From Mrakia gelida (taxonomy: Eukaryota > Basidiomycota > Tremellomycetes > Cystofilobasidiales > Mrakiaceae), in contig BRON01000002.1 in assembly GCA_024345305.1 (NCBI GenBank), forward strand, positions 2,232,001 to 2,296,000: a DNA stretch of 64,000 nucleotides. Direction: 5' to 3'. The notes beneath the pieces were generated by a model. That model worked only from the letters and a program-made list of their open reading frames with translations. It made no database searches and was not told the DNA's origin. This document shows, piece by piece, positions 24,997 through 36,381 of this stretch. A program made the position numbers and the translations under genes. Position 1 is the first letter of the stretch, and every line of letters begins with the position of its first letter.

Positions 24997-25226
24997 CCTG
25001 AAGAGAAAAGGGGAGAGAAGAGGGGGAGAGAAAAGGGGTTGGAGGGTTGATGGTGGGTGGGAGGAGGAAACGGAAGGAAGGGAGGAGGACGAGGTCAAAA
25101 AGGGAAGGGCGGACAGAGCGGAGCTTCGATCCCCTTCTCTCTCGTTCCACGAATCCAACCGACCGAATCTCTACTTGCCAACCATCACAACCCAACTTAA
25201 CTCTCTCTCGACTCTTCTCCTTCCCT
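24997..25226. promoter_or_regulatory. divergent promoter region of mtHsp70 and the unknown gene
   Basis: 230 bases between two divergent ATGs. The mtHsp70 side is purine-rich on the plus strand, and the other side has a pyrimidine tract. A GTTCCACGAATC word looks like half of a heat-shock element, but the spacing is three instead of two bases, so I do not call one. Confidence 0.45.
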
Positions 25227-26383
25227 ATGACCGTCACTTTGAGCGTTACGAGCCCTGGAGAGAAGGACCCAAAGAAGGCTCAAGTCGACCTCGCCGTCGC
25301 TTGCTCCGAAGCAGGCAAGACCTACTCCTCGCCCTCGGAAGCCGCTGCAGAGACTCTCTGGATGTACATGAAGTTGGAGGGGCAGGATCCGAGGTGTGCT
25401 CTCGCTTTCTTGGCTACGTTGGCGAACTTCAAGGAGAGGGAGGCTATCGTTTTGAAGTCAGTCCACGGAAATCATCTCCTCGTCCTCCTCTTCCTTCCTT
25501 CGTTCTTCTTCCTTCACCCTTCTAGAAATCGAAAGTCTGAGCTGATTACAAACCCCTACATTTCGCTTCTTCCTCGCATGGCTCCAAAGGAAACGAGCCA
25601 ACCCTCAGCTCATCTCGTTCGGACGAGGACTCACCATGACCTCTAACAAAACGGGTTTCTACTCCTCCGAACGAGCCTCAGCCTGCATGACCTACCCAGA
25701 TCAAGTCTGTATCCCTGGCCCACTCAACTCAGTTCAGCTTCTTGTCGTGAGTCTCAGTCTCTTCCTTTTCGCTCTCTCGGGTCCGCCTTCGGGTTCTCGT
25801 CGCTCGCGCTCACCTTCTTCTCTTTCTCTCCCTCCTTTCGTTTTTGGTCTTCGGCCAACAGATGTACCCTCTCCTCCATCTCACTCGAAAGACTCTCGCC
25901 CCTTCCAACCCCGAGAAGGGCTTCCTCCGAGCCGAGCTCTACCTCGCGATCGTGGACGTCTACCGATCTCTGTACAAAGAGGAGTCGGAGACGTGGACTT
26001 CTCCTCCTGTTTCGCCTGAAGGGTTCTACAATCGAGGTGCTTCGGATGGGAAGTATGGTATGTGAGTATTCTGGCGTCTCCCTCTTTGCACGGAGGAGAG
26101 GGAGAAAGGAGGGCGGAGAGAGGGAGACGAGACAAGTCGACGACGCGCGACGCGATCAAACTGACTCTGCCTCTCTCCCTCTCTTTTTCTCCTTCCTTCT
26201 CCCCATTCTCGACCCCGACCTCGCAGATACGGCCACGACCTCGAAGACCTCGCTCTCCAAGGAGTCCGGTACGACGCCGATACCAAGGAGATCTACGAAA
26301 TCCTCCTCTCGTCGCACGCTCAAGTTCTTCCCAAAGGAGAGAAGCAGATGCAGAAGATCAACTCGGTCAGACCTTGCGAGTAG
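25227..26383 (+). CDS. Conserved-looking hypothetical protein
   Basis: Four exons joined by clean splice signals give a product of roughly 230 residues. It starts MTVTLSVTSPGEKDPKKAQV and continues ETLWMYMKLEGQDPRCALAF, NPQLISFGRGLTMTSNKTGF, MYPLLHLTRKTLAPSNPEKG, LYLAIVDVYRSLYKEESETW and YGHDLEDLALQGVRYDADTK, ending INSVRPCE. It is mostly helical by composition, with no signal peptide and no membrane segment. Exon 1 joins at a GTCAGT donor, with acceptor CCAAAG. I do not recognise the family. Its ATG faces the mtHsp70 gene across a short shared promoter. Confidence 0.6.
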
Positions 26384-26692
26384 CTGATTCGCAGCCCATG
26401 TGGTCGTTGAGGCATGGTTCGGAGGTCTCGTTCGTGTGTGTTGAGCCGTCGTCGAGAGTGAAGCGCCGCATCGTCGGTTTGGTTTGGGTGTTTCTCGCTT
26501 TGGTCGAACGTATTCATGAGGTTCGATCCTTTCTGCTTTCTTGCGACTTAATGGGAGAGATGGAGAGTCGGGAGACAGGAAGCCCCGAAGAGAGGATCAA
26601 AGTGAGTCTCGATTCCAGTCGCGTAAAATGCGTCGCGTCTCTCCTTTCGTCGAGAGAGCAAACGTGAGCCGCTCATTCATCCTTCGACCTCG
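26384..26692. other. convergent intergenic region
   Basis: 309 bases between facing stop codons, presumably two 3' UTRs. No RNA gene or conserved frame seen. Confidence 0.5.
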
Positions 26693-27740
26693 CTACTCCT
26701 CCAGCAACCTCCTGTCCTTCCCGTCTTCCCCGACGAATACCATCAACGGCAATATCCTGCTCTCCACCTCGTTCAACCCCCTCCTTTTCCTCCTCGTCGC
26801 GTCGTCCCTGAACTTCTGCTCGATCTCCTTCGCCAACTCTCCCCCGATCCTAAACTCGATTCGCTTCACGTTCGGTAGAAATTCTTCTCCATCCCTTTCG
26901 GTCACGGAGCTTCCATATCTTTGTTGTTGACCCCTCTGCAGCGGCTCGAGGAAAAGAGCGAAAGCTTTCTCTGCCCCTTCGCTGGATTCCGCGACAGTCT
27001 CGAACGCGAGAACCTTGAACGACCAGTCGGAGAACGAGATTCGTTTGTGATAGAGACCTGCAGGGTCGGACCAAAGGATTCCGGAGACGGTGAGACGTTC
27101 GAGGTCCTTCCAGGCGAGAGGTTGAGGGTGAAGTCCGAGGGCGTTGCTCAGTTGCTCGCCGAAGCAGTGGAGTGGGAAGGTGGTCTGGGGGGTCCAGCTG
27201 GAAGAGATGGAAAGGTTGGCTACGGGGAGTTGGGAGACGATCCTAGATAGAGCACGGTTGGACTTCCCGTGAACGAGGGGAAGGGAGAGGGAGGAGCAGT
27301 GGTCGAGGGCGAGCTGGGAGACTTCCAGCTCTACGTATCGGCAAGATGCAGAGAAGAGACCGAACCTTTGGGTCAGTTTTACCGTTTGCCATATCTAAGC
27401 TCCTTTTATAGCTGCCAAACTCACTATGAAGGTCCTCCGAATGAAGGAGGTCGTGGTATCTGAACTTGAGCTCATGAACGAACGATCCCACCTCGACTGT
27501 CCTCCCCTTCGCCAGCACGCCTTCCACTCCGAACAAGACCTTCCATCTCTCCGCTCTACCGGGTGCCCACTCGAGGTCCATGACTCGGTAGAGGAGAGGC
27601 AGTCCGAGCTCGTGAAGCAGAGAGCAGGTCCGAAGGACGGCCGCTCGGTTTCGTTCTCGTAGAGTGTCGAGGAGGAGGTGGGCGAGGATTTCTCGAAGAA
27701 CGTCGTGATTGAGGGAGAGGAGAGTTCGAGGAGTAGGCAT
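26693..27740 (-). CDS. F-box-like protein
   Basis: The N-terminus PRTLLSLNHDVLREILAHLL followed by RTCSLLHELGLPLLYRV is an F-box-like start, the part that would bind Skp1 in SCF ubiquitin ligases. The rest has no repeats that I recognise. One intron (GTGAGT donor near 27430, branch AACTGACC, CGTAG acceptor near 27336) joins EDLH to KLEVSQLALDHCSSLSL and then DLERLTVSGILWSDPAGL. The end is FVGEDGKDRRLLEE. Such orphan F-box proteins are common in basidiomycetes. The substrate is unknown. It is divergent from MDM12 with only about 150 bases between the ATGs. Confidence 0.6.
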
Positions 27741-27893
27741 GGTTCGAGAAGAGAAAAGGAGGGAGCAAAGAAGGAAGGGAAGGGAGGGGAGAAGATGGAC
27801 GTCGAGGTCAACTTGACGAAATGAGCTTCGACCTTTCCTTCCCTCCCAACTGGTCCCAACGCTCTTCCTTGGTTCCCTTCCTTCCTCCGTTCG

Positions 27894-29240
27894 ATGTCGG
27901 TCGTGATCGACTACTCCCTCCTCTCGGATCCAACCCTCACAGCCTCCCTCCTCGAAGCGTTCAACAACAACCTCGCTACAGCTCCTCGTCCATCCTACCT
28001 CGGACCAATCTCACTCAACTCCTTCGACTTTGGAACCGAAGAACCCGACGTCGAAGTCGTAGGTCTCAGGGACGTATACAAGGACTTCTTGGACGCAGAA
28101 GAGGACGAGGAGGAGGAGAAAGAGGAGGAGCACGCTGGAGAAGGTGGTGGAGAGTCGTGGAACGATGGTGGGAGCATGAGGGAGGGTGGAGGAGGATCAA
28201 GAGGATGGTCTCGAGCTGGAGGGGAGGAGGAGGAAGGAGCTTCGTCTTCGCATCGTAGAGGTCAAGAACAACCTTCAAGCACAAGAGGTCTCTCCTCACC
28301 ACCTCCGTCATACACTATGGGACCTCTACCACCCTTCCACGGTCGACCAGGCTTCGATTTCGGCTCTCCCTTCCACAACGGATCCCCCTTCACCTCTCGA
28401 GTCGGTCTCGGTTCGACCTTGCACTCTCCCGTTCCAACACCCTACATCTCTCGAAACCCCTCCTACTCCTCCCTCCCACCAGGCCAAGGAGGACTCTCTC
28501 GCACACCCTCCTCAGGATCCCATCATCACCCTCATCCAGGAGACGAACGAGGAGGAGAGAGCAGACGACCTTCCACTCGACCCGAACCTCGTCGCTCGTC
28601 CTCCTCGAAGCAGTCTCCTCAGGACGAAGACTCCTCCTCCTCTGGACCTCCATCTCTTCAACTCCACCTCCATATTCATCACCCTTCCAACATCCGGATC
28701 TCGTTGTCCACAACCCTCCTCATCAACCACCCCTCCCCGTCGTTCATGTCCCTCCCTCTCACCCTCACCATCACGCGTCTCGAACTCGACTTCCACCTCG
28801 TCGTCGCCTTCCAGTCCTCCTCCTCCTCTCCCTCCTCCTCCTCTCATCACCAACACCAACCACCGTCAAATACAAACTCCCCTTCCTCCTCCTTCACCAA
28901 CAACAACAACTCCCACGCTCCCAAACCACGTCCAACAAAGACGAAGACCAAGTCGTCCAACCGCGTCCACATCTCCATCCTCGACGAACTAGACCCTTAC
29001 GGTCCTCCCGTCCCCTCCAACCCCGACTCTCCAGCACCAGCAGGGGTCGGAGCGGATGGGAAACTGTTGCCGATTGGACAGAGGATCATCCCGAGGATGG
29101 AGATTGAGAGTGGGATCGGGCAGGAGGGCGAGCATGTGTTGAGGAATGTGCAGAAGGTGGAGAGGTTCGTGTTGGATTTGTTGAGGAAGACGGTGGTGGA
29201 TGAGTTGGTGTTCCCGAATTTTCAGACGTTGGTGGTTTGA
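27894..29240 (+). CDS. MDM12: Mdm12, ERMES complex subunit
   Basis: A lipid-transfer (SMP-domain) subunit of the ER-mitochondria encounter structure that links the ER protein Mmm1 to Mdm34 on the outer mitochondrial membrane. It is a single-exon gene of 448 codons. The start MSVVIDYSLLSDPTL, then SFDFGTEEPDVEVVGLRDVY, is the diagnostic Mdm12 N-terminus. The SMP domain resumes after inserts with LQLHLHIHHPSNIRISLSTT, LPLTLTITRLELDFHLVVAF and RVHISILDELDPYGPP. The C-terminus has GQRIIPRMEIESGIGQ and LRKTVVDELVFPNFQTLVV. An acidic run (about 90-110) and a long Ser/Pro/His-rich segment (about 120-240) split the SMP domain, as in other basidiomycete Mdm12. It is notable as the only large intronless gene of the window. 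Confidence 0.92.
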   Translation: MSVVIDYSLLSDPTLTASLLEAFNNNLATAPRPSYLGPISLNSFDFGTEEPDVEVVGLRDVYKDFLDAEEDEEEEKEEEHAGEGGGESWNDGGSMREGGGGSRGWSRAGGEEEEGASSSHRRGQEQPSSTRGLSSPPPSYTMGPLPPFHGRPGFDFGSPFHNGSPFTSRVGLGSTLHSPVPTPYISRNPSYSSLPPGQGGLSRTPSSGSHHHPHPGDERGGESRRPSTRPEPRRSSSSKQSPQDEDSSSSGPPSLQLHLHIHHPSNIRISLSTTLLINHPSPSFMSLPLTLTITRLELDFHLVVAFQSSSSSPSSSSHHQHQPPSNTNSPSSSFTNNNNSHAPKPRPTKTKTKSSNRVHISILDELDPYGPPVPSNPDSPAPAGVGADGKLLPIGQRIIPRMEIESGIGQEGEHVLRNVQKVERFVLDLLRKTVVDELVFPNFQTLVV

Positions 29241-29674
29241 GGGAGAAGGGAGGGAGAGGGAGGTGAGTCGCGTTTTCGTTATTTCGTCGCGTTTTAGCTC
29301 CAGAGCCTGAACCGACTTGACTGGATCGTCTTACTTGCTCTTTAGAGTCCCAGTGGCTGAAGTTTTGTGAGGAGAGATGGAGCTTGAGAGGTCAGGAGGA
29401 GCTCGATTGCGTCGAGCGGACGCGAAGGACGGAGTCGCGAGGCGAGGGAGGATCGTAGGAGTTCAGCATAGATTTCCAGCTTTTGTAATCCCCACATCTA
29501 CATGTTTGTTGTCATCTTCTTTCACCAACCCCTCGAAAATCGCGAAAAGGAAAGAAAAAGGAAGAGCGGACGAAAGCAAGGACGAGCTCGTCTCGAGCTC
29601 TCCTTCCCTCCTCCCACCACCGACCATCGTCCACCTCCCACCTTTCCCTTCCCTTCGCTCGCACCTTCGCAACT
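29241..29674. other. intergenic region between MDM12 and the RED gene
   Basis: 434 bases in a tandem arrangement: MDM12 3' UTR, then the promoter of the RED-like gene. A GGTGAGTC near 29260 and CTTTAG near 29340 could mark a 3' UTR intron. Nothing else is recognisable. Confidence 0.4.
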
Positions 29675-31852
29675 ATGGATCAGGTACGTTCCTATCTCTT
29701 CCCCATCCTCTGAACCTCAAATGCACGCTGACCTCCCTCTGTCTCGTCTTCCAGGACTCCTTCCGGTCCTTCATCCAAGCTCCCCGTTTCGCTGCCTCCT
29801 CCTCCTCCGCTCCTTCCTCAGCAGCAGCTGGAGTCCTAGGCGGAGCGACTCCCCGTAGAGGGTATGCTCCTCCCCCTAAGTCGAACCCTCTTCTGTGAGT
29901 TCGGGGTCCATTCTCGCCTCGAAGGCTCGGCTCTAGGGAAGGGACGAACGAAAACGACAAAGCTCACACACTCTCCTTCCCTTCCCTTCGCGTTCGTTCC
30001 ACCCACAGCAAGAAGCCCGCTACGGACGAGTCTACTTCGAAGGATATCTTCAAGAGCAAGAAGATGAAGAAGCTCGAGGGGAAGTATACGGATCGAGCTG
30101 CTCAGAGGAGAGCGGGGATGGAGGATGAGTTCAGTGAGGCGTTGGCGCTGAAGGAGGAGTTTGAGAGGTCAGTCTTGTCGTCGCTGCCTCTTCCTAGTCG
30201 AGTCGAGATGAAGGCTGGAGCTGACTCAATCTTGTGCCTATGCTCAATTTCGTTCGCATGTAGGCGTCTCGCCGAGGAAGCTGAGGATGCTGCTGACCTG
30301 GAGGAGAAGAGGAAGTACTTGGGAGGAGATGCTGAGCATTCGATTCTCGTCAAGGGTGAGCTCTCTGTCTCGTTGCCTTCCTCTTCCGTCGTTTTGACGT
30401 AGAGGACACTGAGAGCTGAGTTCTCTTCTCCATCGATGTCTTTTGTTTTTCTCTACAGGTCTCGACTACGCTCTCCTGGCGAAGAACAAAGCCGACCTCG
30501 AATCCGCCGAAGACTTCGACGACGAGCTCGAAGCTGCCTTCCAACACGGTTCCTCCTCCGTCAACCCGGATCCCGCTCCTCTCGAGAGCAAGAAGAGGTC
30601 GAGGGAGGAGATCTTGGCTGCTGTTCAGGGCAAGAAGAAGGCTCGAGCTGGAGGGAAGGAGGAGGAGGTCAAGCCAGCTGGGTTGAGCAACTCCAAGTTC
30701 AAGCCGATCGGGTTCAAGGAGTCCAAGTCGTCGTCGAAGGGAGGGAAGGATGGAGCTGGAGGGGAGAAGAAGATGAAGAAGAAGAAGAAGAAGGTCGTGG
30801 TCGAGGAGGAGGGAGGACTGGGAGGCGCGAGTGGGTCGATGGGTCCTCCTGCTTTGCCGTCGTCGTCCGCGTTGGTAGGAGGAGGATTACCACCACCAGC
30901 ACCAGCATCATCTACAACATCCTCGGACCTTTCCTCTCAACTCGCCTCGTCGTCGTCCTCAGCGGATCCCTCCTCCAGCAACACCACTCTCGCCGCTCCT
31001 CCCCTCCTCGTCCCAACCTCAGCTCCCGTCCCAAAAGCCAAGGTCATGGCCAAACCTCTCCTCGTGTACGACGACGACGACGACGATATCTTCGGAGGTG
31101 TAGGGGAGTACGAAGCTCCAGGCGACTCGGACTCGGACGACGAAACCAAACCCTCCACCTCCTCCTCGACGCGTCCTTCGGAACTCACCGTCGACTCAAC
31201 CGACCCGTCCTCAACAACCATCAAACGAACCAACTGGTTCTCCACCACCGGCTCTCTCTCCCCTACTCCCTCCCCACCCAAATCCCTCATCCCTCTCCCC
31301 TCCACCTCCACCTCCAACCGACCCTCCTCGCGCGGTCGTTCTCGCTCTCCCCGCTCAACCTCCCGCTCGCCCTCCCCACCCGCCTCTTCTTCGACGGTGG
31401 GTCGCCTCGTTGGGTTCTCAGGCTCCTCCGTACCCTCCGTCTCCGACCTGCTTCGAATGGACTCGGCCAACTCTGCGCTGGCGGTCAAGAGAGCGAAGAA
31501 GGCGGCTTGGAGGATGAAGATGGGTTTGCCTGCTCAGGCGGACGATGCTGGGAGCGATGACGAGAAGGTCGAGATTGATTGGAACGAGGAGGCGAATAAG
31601 GAGAAGGGTGGGGAGGGCGGGGAGGGAGGAGGAAAGAAGTGGAAGGGCAAAGGGAAGGGGAAGGGAGGAGGGGCGAAGACGAAGGAGGAGGAGGATGAGG
31701 AGAGGGCGCAGAGAGGTGAGTTTCGTTCGAGTGATGTTGCTTCGCGAGTTGAGGTCAGAGAAGCACAACCTGACTCCTTCTGTTTCTCTCGGTCGTGTGC
31801 AGATCTTCGGGAGTACGAGAAGTACGAGAAGAAGAAGGCTGGGAAGAAGTAG
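29675..31852 (+). CDS. RED/IK-family splicing factor
   Basis: Homologue of metazoan RED (IK) and fission yeast Smu2, a spliceosomal B-complex protein that works with Smu1. Exon 1 is only MDQ, spliced to DSFRSFIQAPRFAASSSS. Conserved RED features are KYTDRAAQRRAGMEDEF, EKRKYLGGDAEHSILVKGLD and YALLAKNKADLESAED. After this the protein is low in complexity: KKMKKKKKKVVVEEEGG, a Ser-rich middle, then the helical ANSALAVKRAKKAAWRMKMG and an ending EYEKYEKKKAGKK. The RE/RD dipeptide repeats of animal RED are not evident. Five or six introns, each with CTGAC-type branch points. It is probably nuclear. Confidence 0.82.
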
Positions 31853-32101
31853 AGTCGCGCGCGACTCGTTGCTCGTTCGTTCTCGTCCCCTCGTAGCTTT
31901 TCTGCCCTCGCTTTTTTCTGGCTCGTTCTCTGCCATCTCATGCTTTCAAGCTCTCTCTTCTCTACTCGGACCTCGAAAAGCAAACTTTCCCATCGAGACG
32001 TCGTCTTTCCAACTGCGCGAGCGAGGCCTTCTCAGCTCAGCGAAATTGCAACTTTGGCTTGACCTCAACACCGACCCTCCCTCCCCTCCTTCCCTTCCTT
32101 T

Positions 32102-33955
32102 ATGTCGTCCGTCGGAGCTCCCAAGAAGTCAGGAAAGTCGGCGAGGAAGACCAAGTCGTCGTGGAGGAAGGCCATCGATATCTCTGATATCACCACTGGA
32201 CTGGAGGAGAAGAGAGCTGAGGAGAGAGTTACAGGGTGAGCTCGCACTTTCTCCTTCCTTGCTTCGTTTAGCTGCTTCGCCCGCCCTTCGAAGCTCAGAG
32301 CTGACTCGAGTTCGTTGATGCTTGGTGAATGGGATAACAGATCTACTGCGGCTTCCAAGAAGAACGAGGATTTGTTCATGGTCGATACAACTGGAGACGC
32401 AGACAGTGAGCTCTCCCTCTCTTCCTCCCTCCCTCCCTCACCTTCACCTTCTTCCCTCCTCGCTTGAGCTCGCCCTCCTCCCCTCACCTTCTCCCAACTC
32501 CTTCTCACCTCACCCTAACCGCCACCCCTCCCTCCCCACCTCGTTCTTCTCTCAGTCAAACCTCCTCCTCGTCCCAAGAAGCTCCTTAAATCCCAGCAAA
32601 TCCTCGCCGAACGATCCGCCCACCCCGCCGTCTTCGCTCGACCTTCCTCCGCTCTCCCCTCCACCAAGAAACACCTCACCCAAGACCAAAAAGATCGTCT
32701 CCGTCGAATCACCCGTCGAGACGTCAAGGGACCCTTCGGAGCCGTCGTCGATCGAGACCCTACCCACTGGGGGGAGGGTTCAGCCCTCTTCAATGGAATC
32801 CAAGGAGGTCAGGAATACGACGCTTGGGTCGAGGCGGGAGGTTTACTCAAGTTCGACGAGCCGAAGGGAGAGTGGGATGGACCTAGGGAGTTTGCTCATC
32901 AGAAGAAGATCAAGACCCCCAAGTCGCTCCAGAAGGGTCAACTCCAGTCGCGACCTACCGACGTCCCTGCCGTTCCTCTTCCTCCGACAGGGCAGAGTTA
33001 CAACCCTACTCAGGCTGCTCACCAGGAGCTGCTCAGGAGGGCGCACGAGACGGAGGTGGCGAGGTTGGAGGAGGAGGCGAGCAACAGGGCTATCAAGGAG
33101 AGGATGCTGAAGGCTAGGAAGGATATCAGGGAGGCGGATGGACCGAGTGAGGAGTTCGTGTTTGGGATGCAGGTGGATATGCCTAAGGATGGGGATGACG
33201 AGGAGGAGGAGGAGGCTTTTGAGCAGGAGGAGGAGGATTCGAGTTGGAAGGATAAGAAGAGACCCGAGAGGAAGACCAAGCAGCAGAGGAGGAAGGCTGA
33301 CAAGGTCGCTGCCGACGTGAGTCTCGTTCTCGTTTCGCTTTCCCTTCATTCCTTTATTTTCTTCCCTCATCTGACCTTCCTTCTTATCTTCTTCGTTCGT
33401 CTGCCAGGCCGCCAAACGAGATCTCCTCGTTCAGTCCAAACACCTCACCCAGACCTTCCGCTCCCTCCCCTCCATCCGCAAAACCATCGACAAGGCCTCT
33501 ACCCTCCGCTCGCAGGTCATCGCCGCCCGGGCTGAGGCTAAGGACAGGAAGCTGAGAGCTGGTCTCGCTGGAGTCAAGGTCGGGAAGAATGTCGTGGGAG
33601 CGGGAGGAGAGGTCGATGTGCAGTTGGGTGAGGAGTTGAGCGATAGTTTCAGAGGTCTCAAGGTTCGTTTTCGTCTCCCCTCTCCTCTCCTCTCCCTTCT
33701 CGAAACTGACCTCGCTTTTCCGCGTTTTGCTCAGCCCGAAGGAAACCTGTTCAAGGATCGATTCACTTCGCTTCAGCACCGAGCTCTTATCGAGCCTCGA
33801 AAGCCCGTTCAGTCAGTCCCTCGTCCTCTCCCTCCTCCTCCCGTTCGACTCGCGTCGCTGACCTTCGTTTCGTTTGCGTTTGTGCGCCCAGGCCCAAGCG
33901 ACGCGCACTGGCTTACAAGGAGTACGAGAAGCACGCTTTCAAGCGATTCGTTTAG
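32102..33955 (+). CDS. NOP53: Nop53-like ribosome biogenesis protein (GLTSCR2/PICT1 family)
   Basis: Nucleolar factor of 60S subunit assembly that recruits the exosome-linked helicase Mtr4 for ITS2/5.8S processing. The start MSSVGAPKKSGKSARKTKSSW leads to WRKAIDISDITTGLEEKRAE and FMVDTTGD. Further conserved parts are KLLKSQQILAERSAHPAVF, PTHWGEGSALFN, PREFAHQKKIKTPKSLQ, GQSYNPTQAAHQELLRRAHE and the coiled-coil EVARLEEEASNRAIKERMLK. A glutamate run and a basic stretch (KRPERKTKQQRRKADK) follow. The end has LSDSFRGLKPEGNLFKDRF, LQHRALIEPRKPV and YKEYEKHAFKRFV, the Nop53 C-terminal signature. Short introns separate the pieces. Confidence 0.88.
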
Positions 33956-34359
33956 ATCTCTCTCGTCTTTCTTCGTTGCTCACTCGTCTTTGTACTGTAC
34001 GATACCTCCCTCGAGAGCGAGACGCGTCCGTCGCTCGCTCCCTTTTCTTTCTCTCTGTCGTCCCGCTTGCTTTCCCTCCTTTTCTTTTGCTTGGGTCTTC
34101 TCTCTCTCGATTTCGTTTCACGCACCCATACTACACCTTCTCGTACGATCTTTGCATCTCCACACCTTGCTTGAACGGAAGAGAACGTTCGCAAGCTCCG
34201 AGTCTCGTCTAGCCGGTTAGTCGAACGAACGCGTTTGGCGAAGGATGTTCGAGACTTCTCCTCTCTTCAACGGTCCAAAATCAGGTCAGAGCAATCCTCT
34301 GTAGTCTCGAGAAAGACCTCCCCGAACCGTCCAGTGCAAGAGCGGAGGATGAAAATTCA
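33956..34359. other. convergent intergenic region NOP53 / ASA1
   Basis: 404 bases between facing stops. Pyrimidine-rich on the NOP53 side. No RNA gene or conserved frame recognised. Confidence 0.5.
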
Positions 34360-36045
34360 TCAAGATCCCTTCGACTTGCTCTCGAAGTCCATCAACTTCC
34401 AAACCGCAACTCTAGCGTCCGTACCCCCAGTAGCTAGCCATCGATCCCTTCCCTTCACGAGACCAGCCTCGTCCTCCTCGTCGTCGCTTTCCTCCTCCTC
34501 CTCCGTCTCGGCGGGCGACGAGGTCGAGGTCGAAGGAGGAGGAGCGTTGGCGAAAGCGAGAACGTGGCAGGTATCTCGGTGGTAAGGGAGGGTCCCCAGA
34601 GGCTTGAAGGATTTGGTGGAGTAGAGTCGGACGCTGCAAGCGAGGAAAGAGGGGAAGTCAGCTCGACATCGAGAGGTCGAGGACGGAGGAGGAGAGCGAC
34701 GAACCTTCCATCCCATCCCCCGACGGCACAGACGCGTCCGGAGTGGTTGATCGAAACGCAGGCGTTCCCAAGTTGTTTGATTTTGAAGATCCCGGGTGTG
34801 GGTGGTGCTGAAGATGTGGAGGAGTACTGCGAGAGGGGAAGGAAGGACATCTCAGAACGAGTGGGCGCGTCTGAAGGAGAGGAAGGGCGAGAGAACGAAC
34901 GCTAAGATCGTACTTGATGACTTGATGGTCGGCTGAGACCGAGAGAGCGAACTCGTGGTTTGGAGATACTGCCAGTCCCATCACTGGACGAAGAAGACGG
35001 GGAGCTCAGCCCTCGAGAGCCCTCGAGAAAGAGAAGAAAAGAGCGACGAACCTGCTTCGTTGTGTACCTTGATCTTCCACCTCGTCAGCCATCTCCCTCG
35101 CTCCTTCCCGGCAGAATGAGGTATCCTTGAGTCCGTAGTCCCATTCGGCGGTCCTTCATAGTCGTATAGAGCGACGTGGCCCGATTCGAAGCCAGCGACG
35201 AGACGGGTTGGCGTGAGGAGGTGAATCGACATGACGAGACCTGCAAGGTGAATACGAGGTCAGATCAAGGCCAAGAGGAGATCTCAAACAGTGATGAGCC
35301 GTACCCGTTTTGTTAGGATCGAGAGCTCCTCGTCCGAGCGAGGAAGAGCCTGATGAGGATGAAGGGGAGGCGACGAAACCGACGGCGGCGTGTGGACGTG
35401 TTTGGGAAGGGAGATGGAAGATGTCGATCTGGCGGAGTGGAGGAGGCGGATAATTTTTAGCACATTGTCAAGACAAGAGTATCATTCGCGCAAGATGGAC
35501 GTATAAAGATGGCAAGAAGGGAACGAACCGTCTCCGAATCGGTCAGGTTGGGCATCGCGAGCCAAGCTTCGTGTTCTCCTCCCTTGGGAGGAAGAGGAAG
35601 GAGCGAGAAACGGCAGTAGTTGAGAGCGTTGACGTCTAGGCTGTAGAGGAGTTTGGGTGTCGAGGTAGAAGCTGCTGAAGACGTGGTGGCATGTCCCAAG
35701 GTCGGGAGAGCCGAAGGAGGAGCGAAGACGTGCAGCTTGTTGTCCCTCCCTTGTCTGCTCTCCCTCGTTGCAAGGTCAGCTTTTCGTGCCAGGAAGAGCT
35801 ACTCGTACACGATGAGAATGTGCTCACGTCATGAATCCTACTCCCGGCCACTCCTCGACTCCCAGGACTCCATCTTCGTGAGCTTTCCAAACGGCGAGAG
35901 CTCGACGACTTTTGGTGTCCGTCACGGCCACGATTCCATCTGCGTCGCCAGAGTAAAGGAGATGATTCGATGGAGAGAAGGTGAGGGCGTTGATCTGAGC
36001 TGAATGATGTCGAAGGATGAAGTGAGGAGTCGGAGTGGGAGCCAT
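34360..36045 (-). CDS. ASA1: ASTRA-associated protein Asa1-like WD40 protein
   Basis: A WD40 propeller related to Asa1, a member of the ASTRA chromatin/PIKK-maturation complex. The N-terminus TPHFILRHHSAQINALTFSP, then NHLLYSGDADGIVAVTDTKS and RRALAVWKAHEDGVLGVEEW, is the Asa1 first blade. Other blades contain RDNKLHVFAPPSAL, HLLTPTRLVAGFESGHVALY, VMGLAVSPNHEFALSVSADH, ACVSINHSGRVCAVGGWDG and WLATGGTDARVAVWKL at the end. Exons are joined by typical signals; one junction uses a GTTCGT donor near 35528 and a weaker branch site. An acidic insert (EEEEESDDEEDE) sits before the last blade. ASA1 in budding yeast helps Tel2-Tti1-Tti2. Confidence 0.75.
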
Positions 36046-36381
36046 GGGAGGACGGGATGATCGTTGCGAGGGAAGGAAGGGAAGTTGAGCTCGAGCTTTC
36101 ATCTCCTCCCTTCCTTCCCCACCGACCGCATCCGCCTCTCGACGTCTTATACCCCTTCGTGTTCGATCATCACCCCAGTGAACCCTCATATCTGTACCGA
36201 GCTGTCTGGCGAGTTCAGAAGCTAACGATTTTCGCCTCTTGATCGCATCCAGCACACTCGACCTTCTCTCCTTCGCTCAACACTCCACCTTCTCTCGTTC
36301 AGTGAGCCCTCCTTCCTTCCCCCTCAGTTCGAGCTAGTGTCTCTCTGAAGAATAACGCCCTGGTATCTCCAGTCAATCTTC
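36046..36381. other. divergent promoter, ASA1 / EZH2-like gene
   Basis: 336 bases between divergent ATGs. Pyrimidine-rich, with no distinct element that I can name. Confidence 0.45.

Noticed and set aside
25120..25170. Heat-shock-element-like GTTCCACGAATC in the mtHsp70 promoter
   Set aside because: Spacing between TTC and GAA is three bases, not two, and no further repeats are present.
28186..28992. Alternative 268-codon frame inside MDM12
   Set aside because: It overlaps the well-supported Mdm12 frame in a low-complexity region and has no family features.
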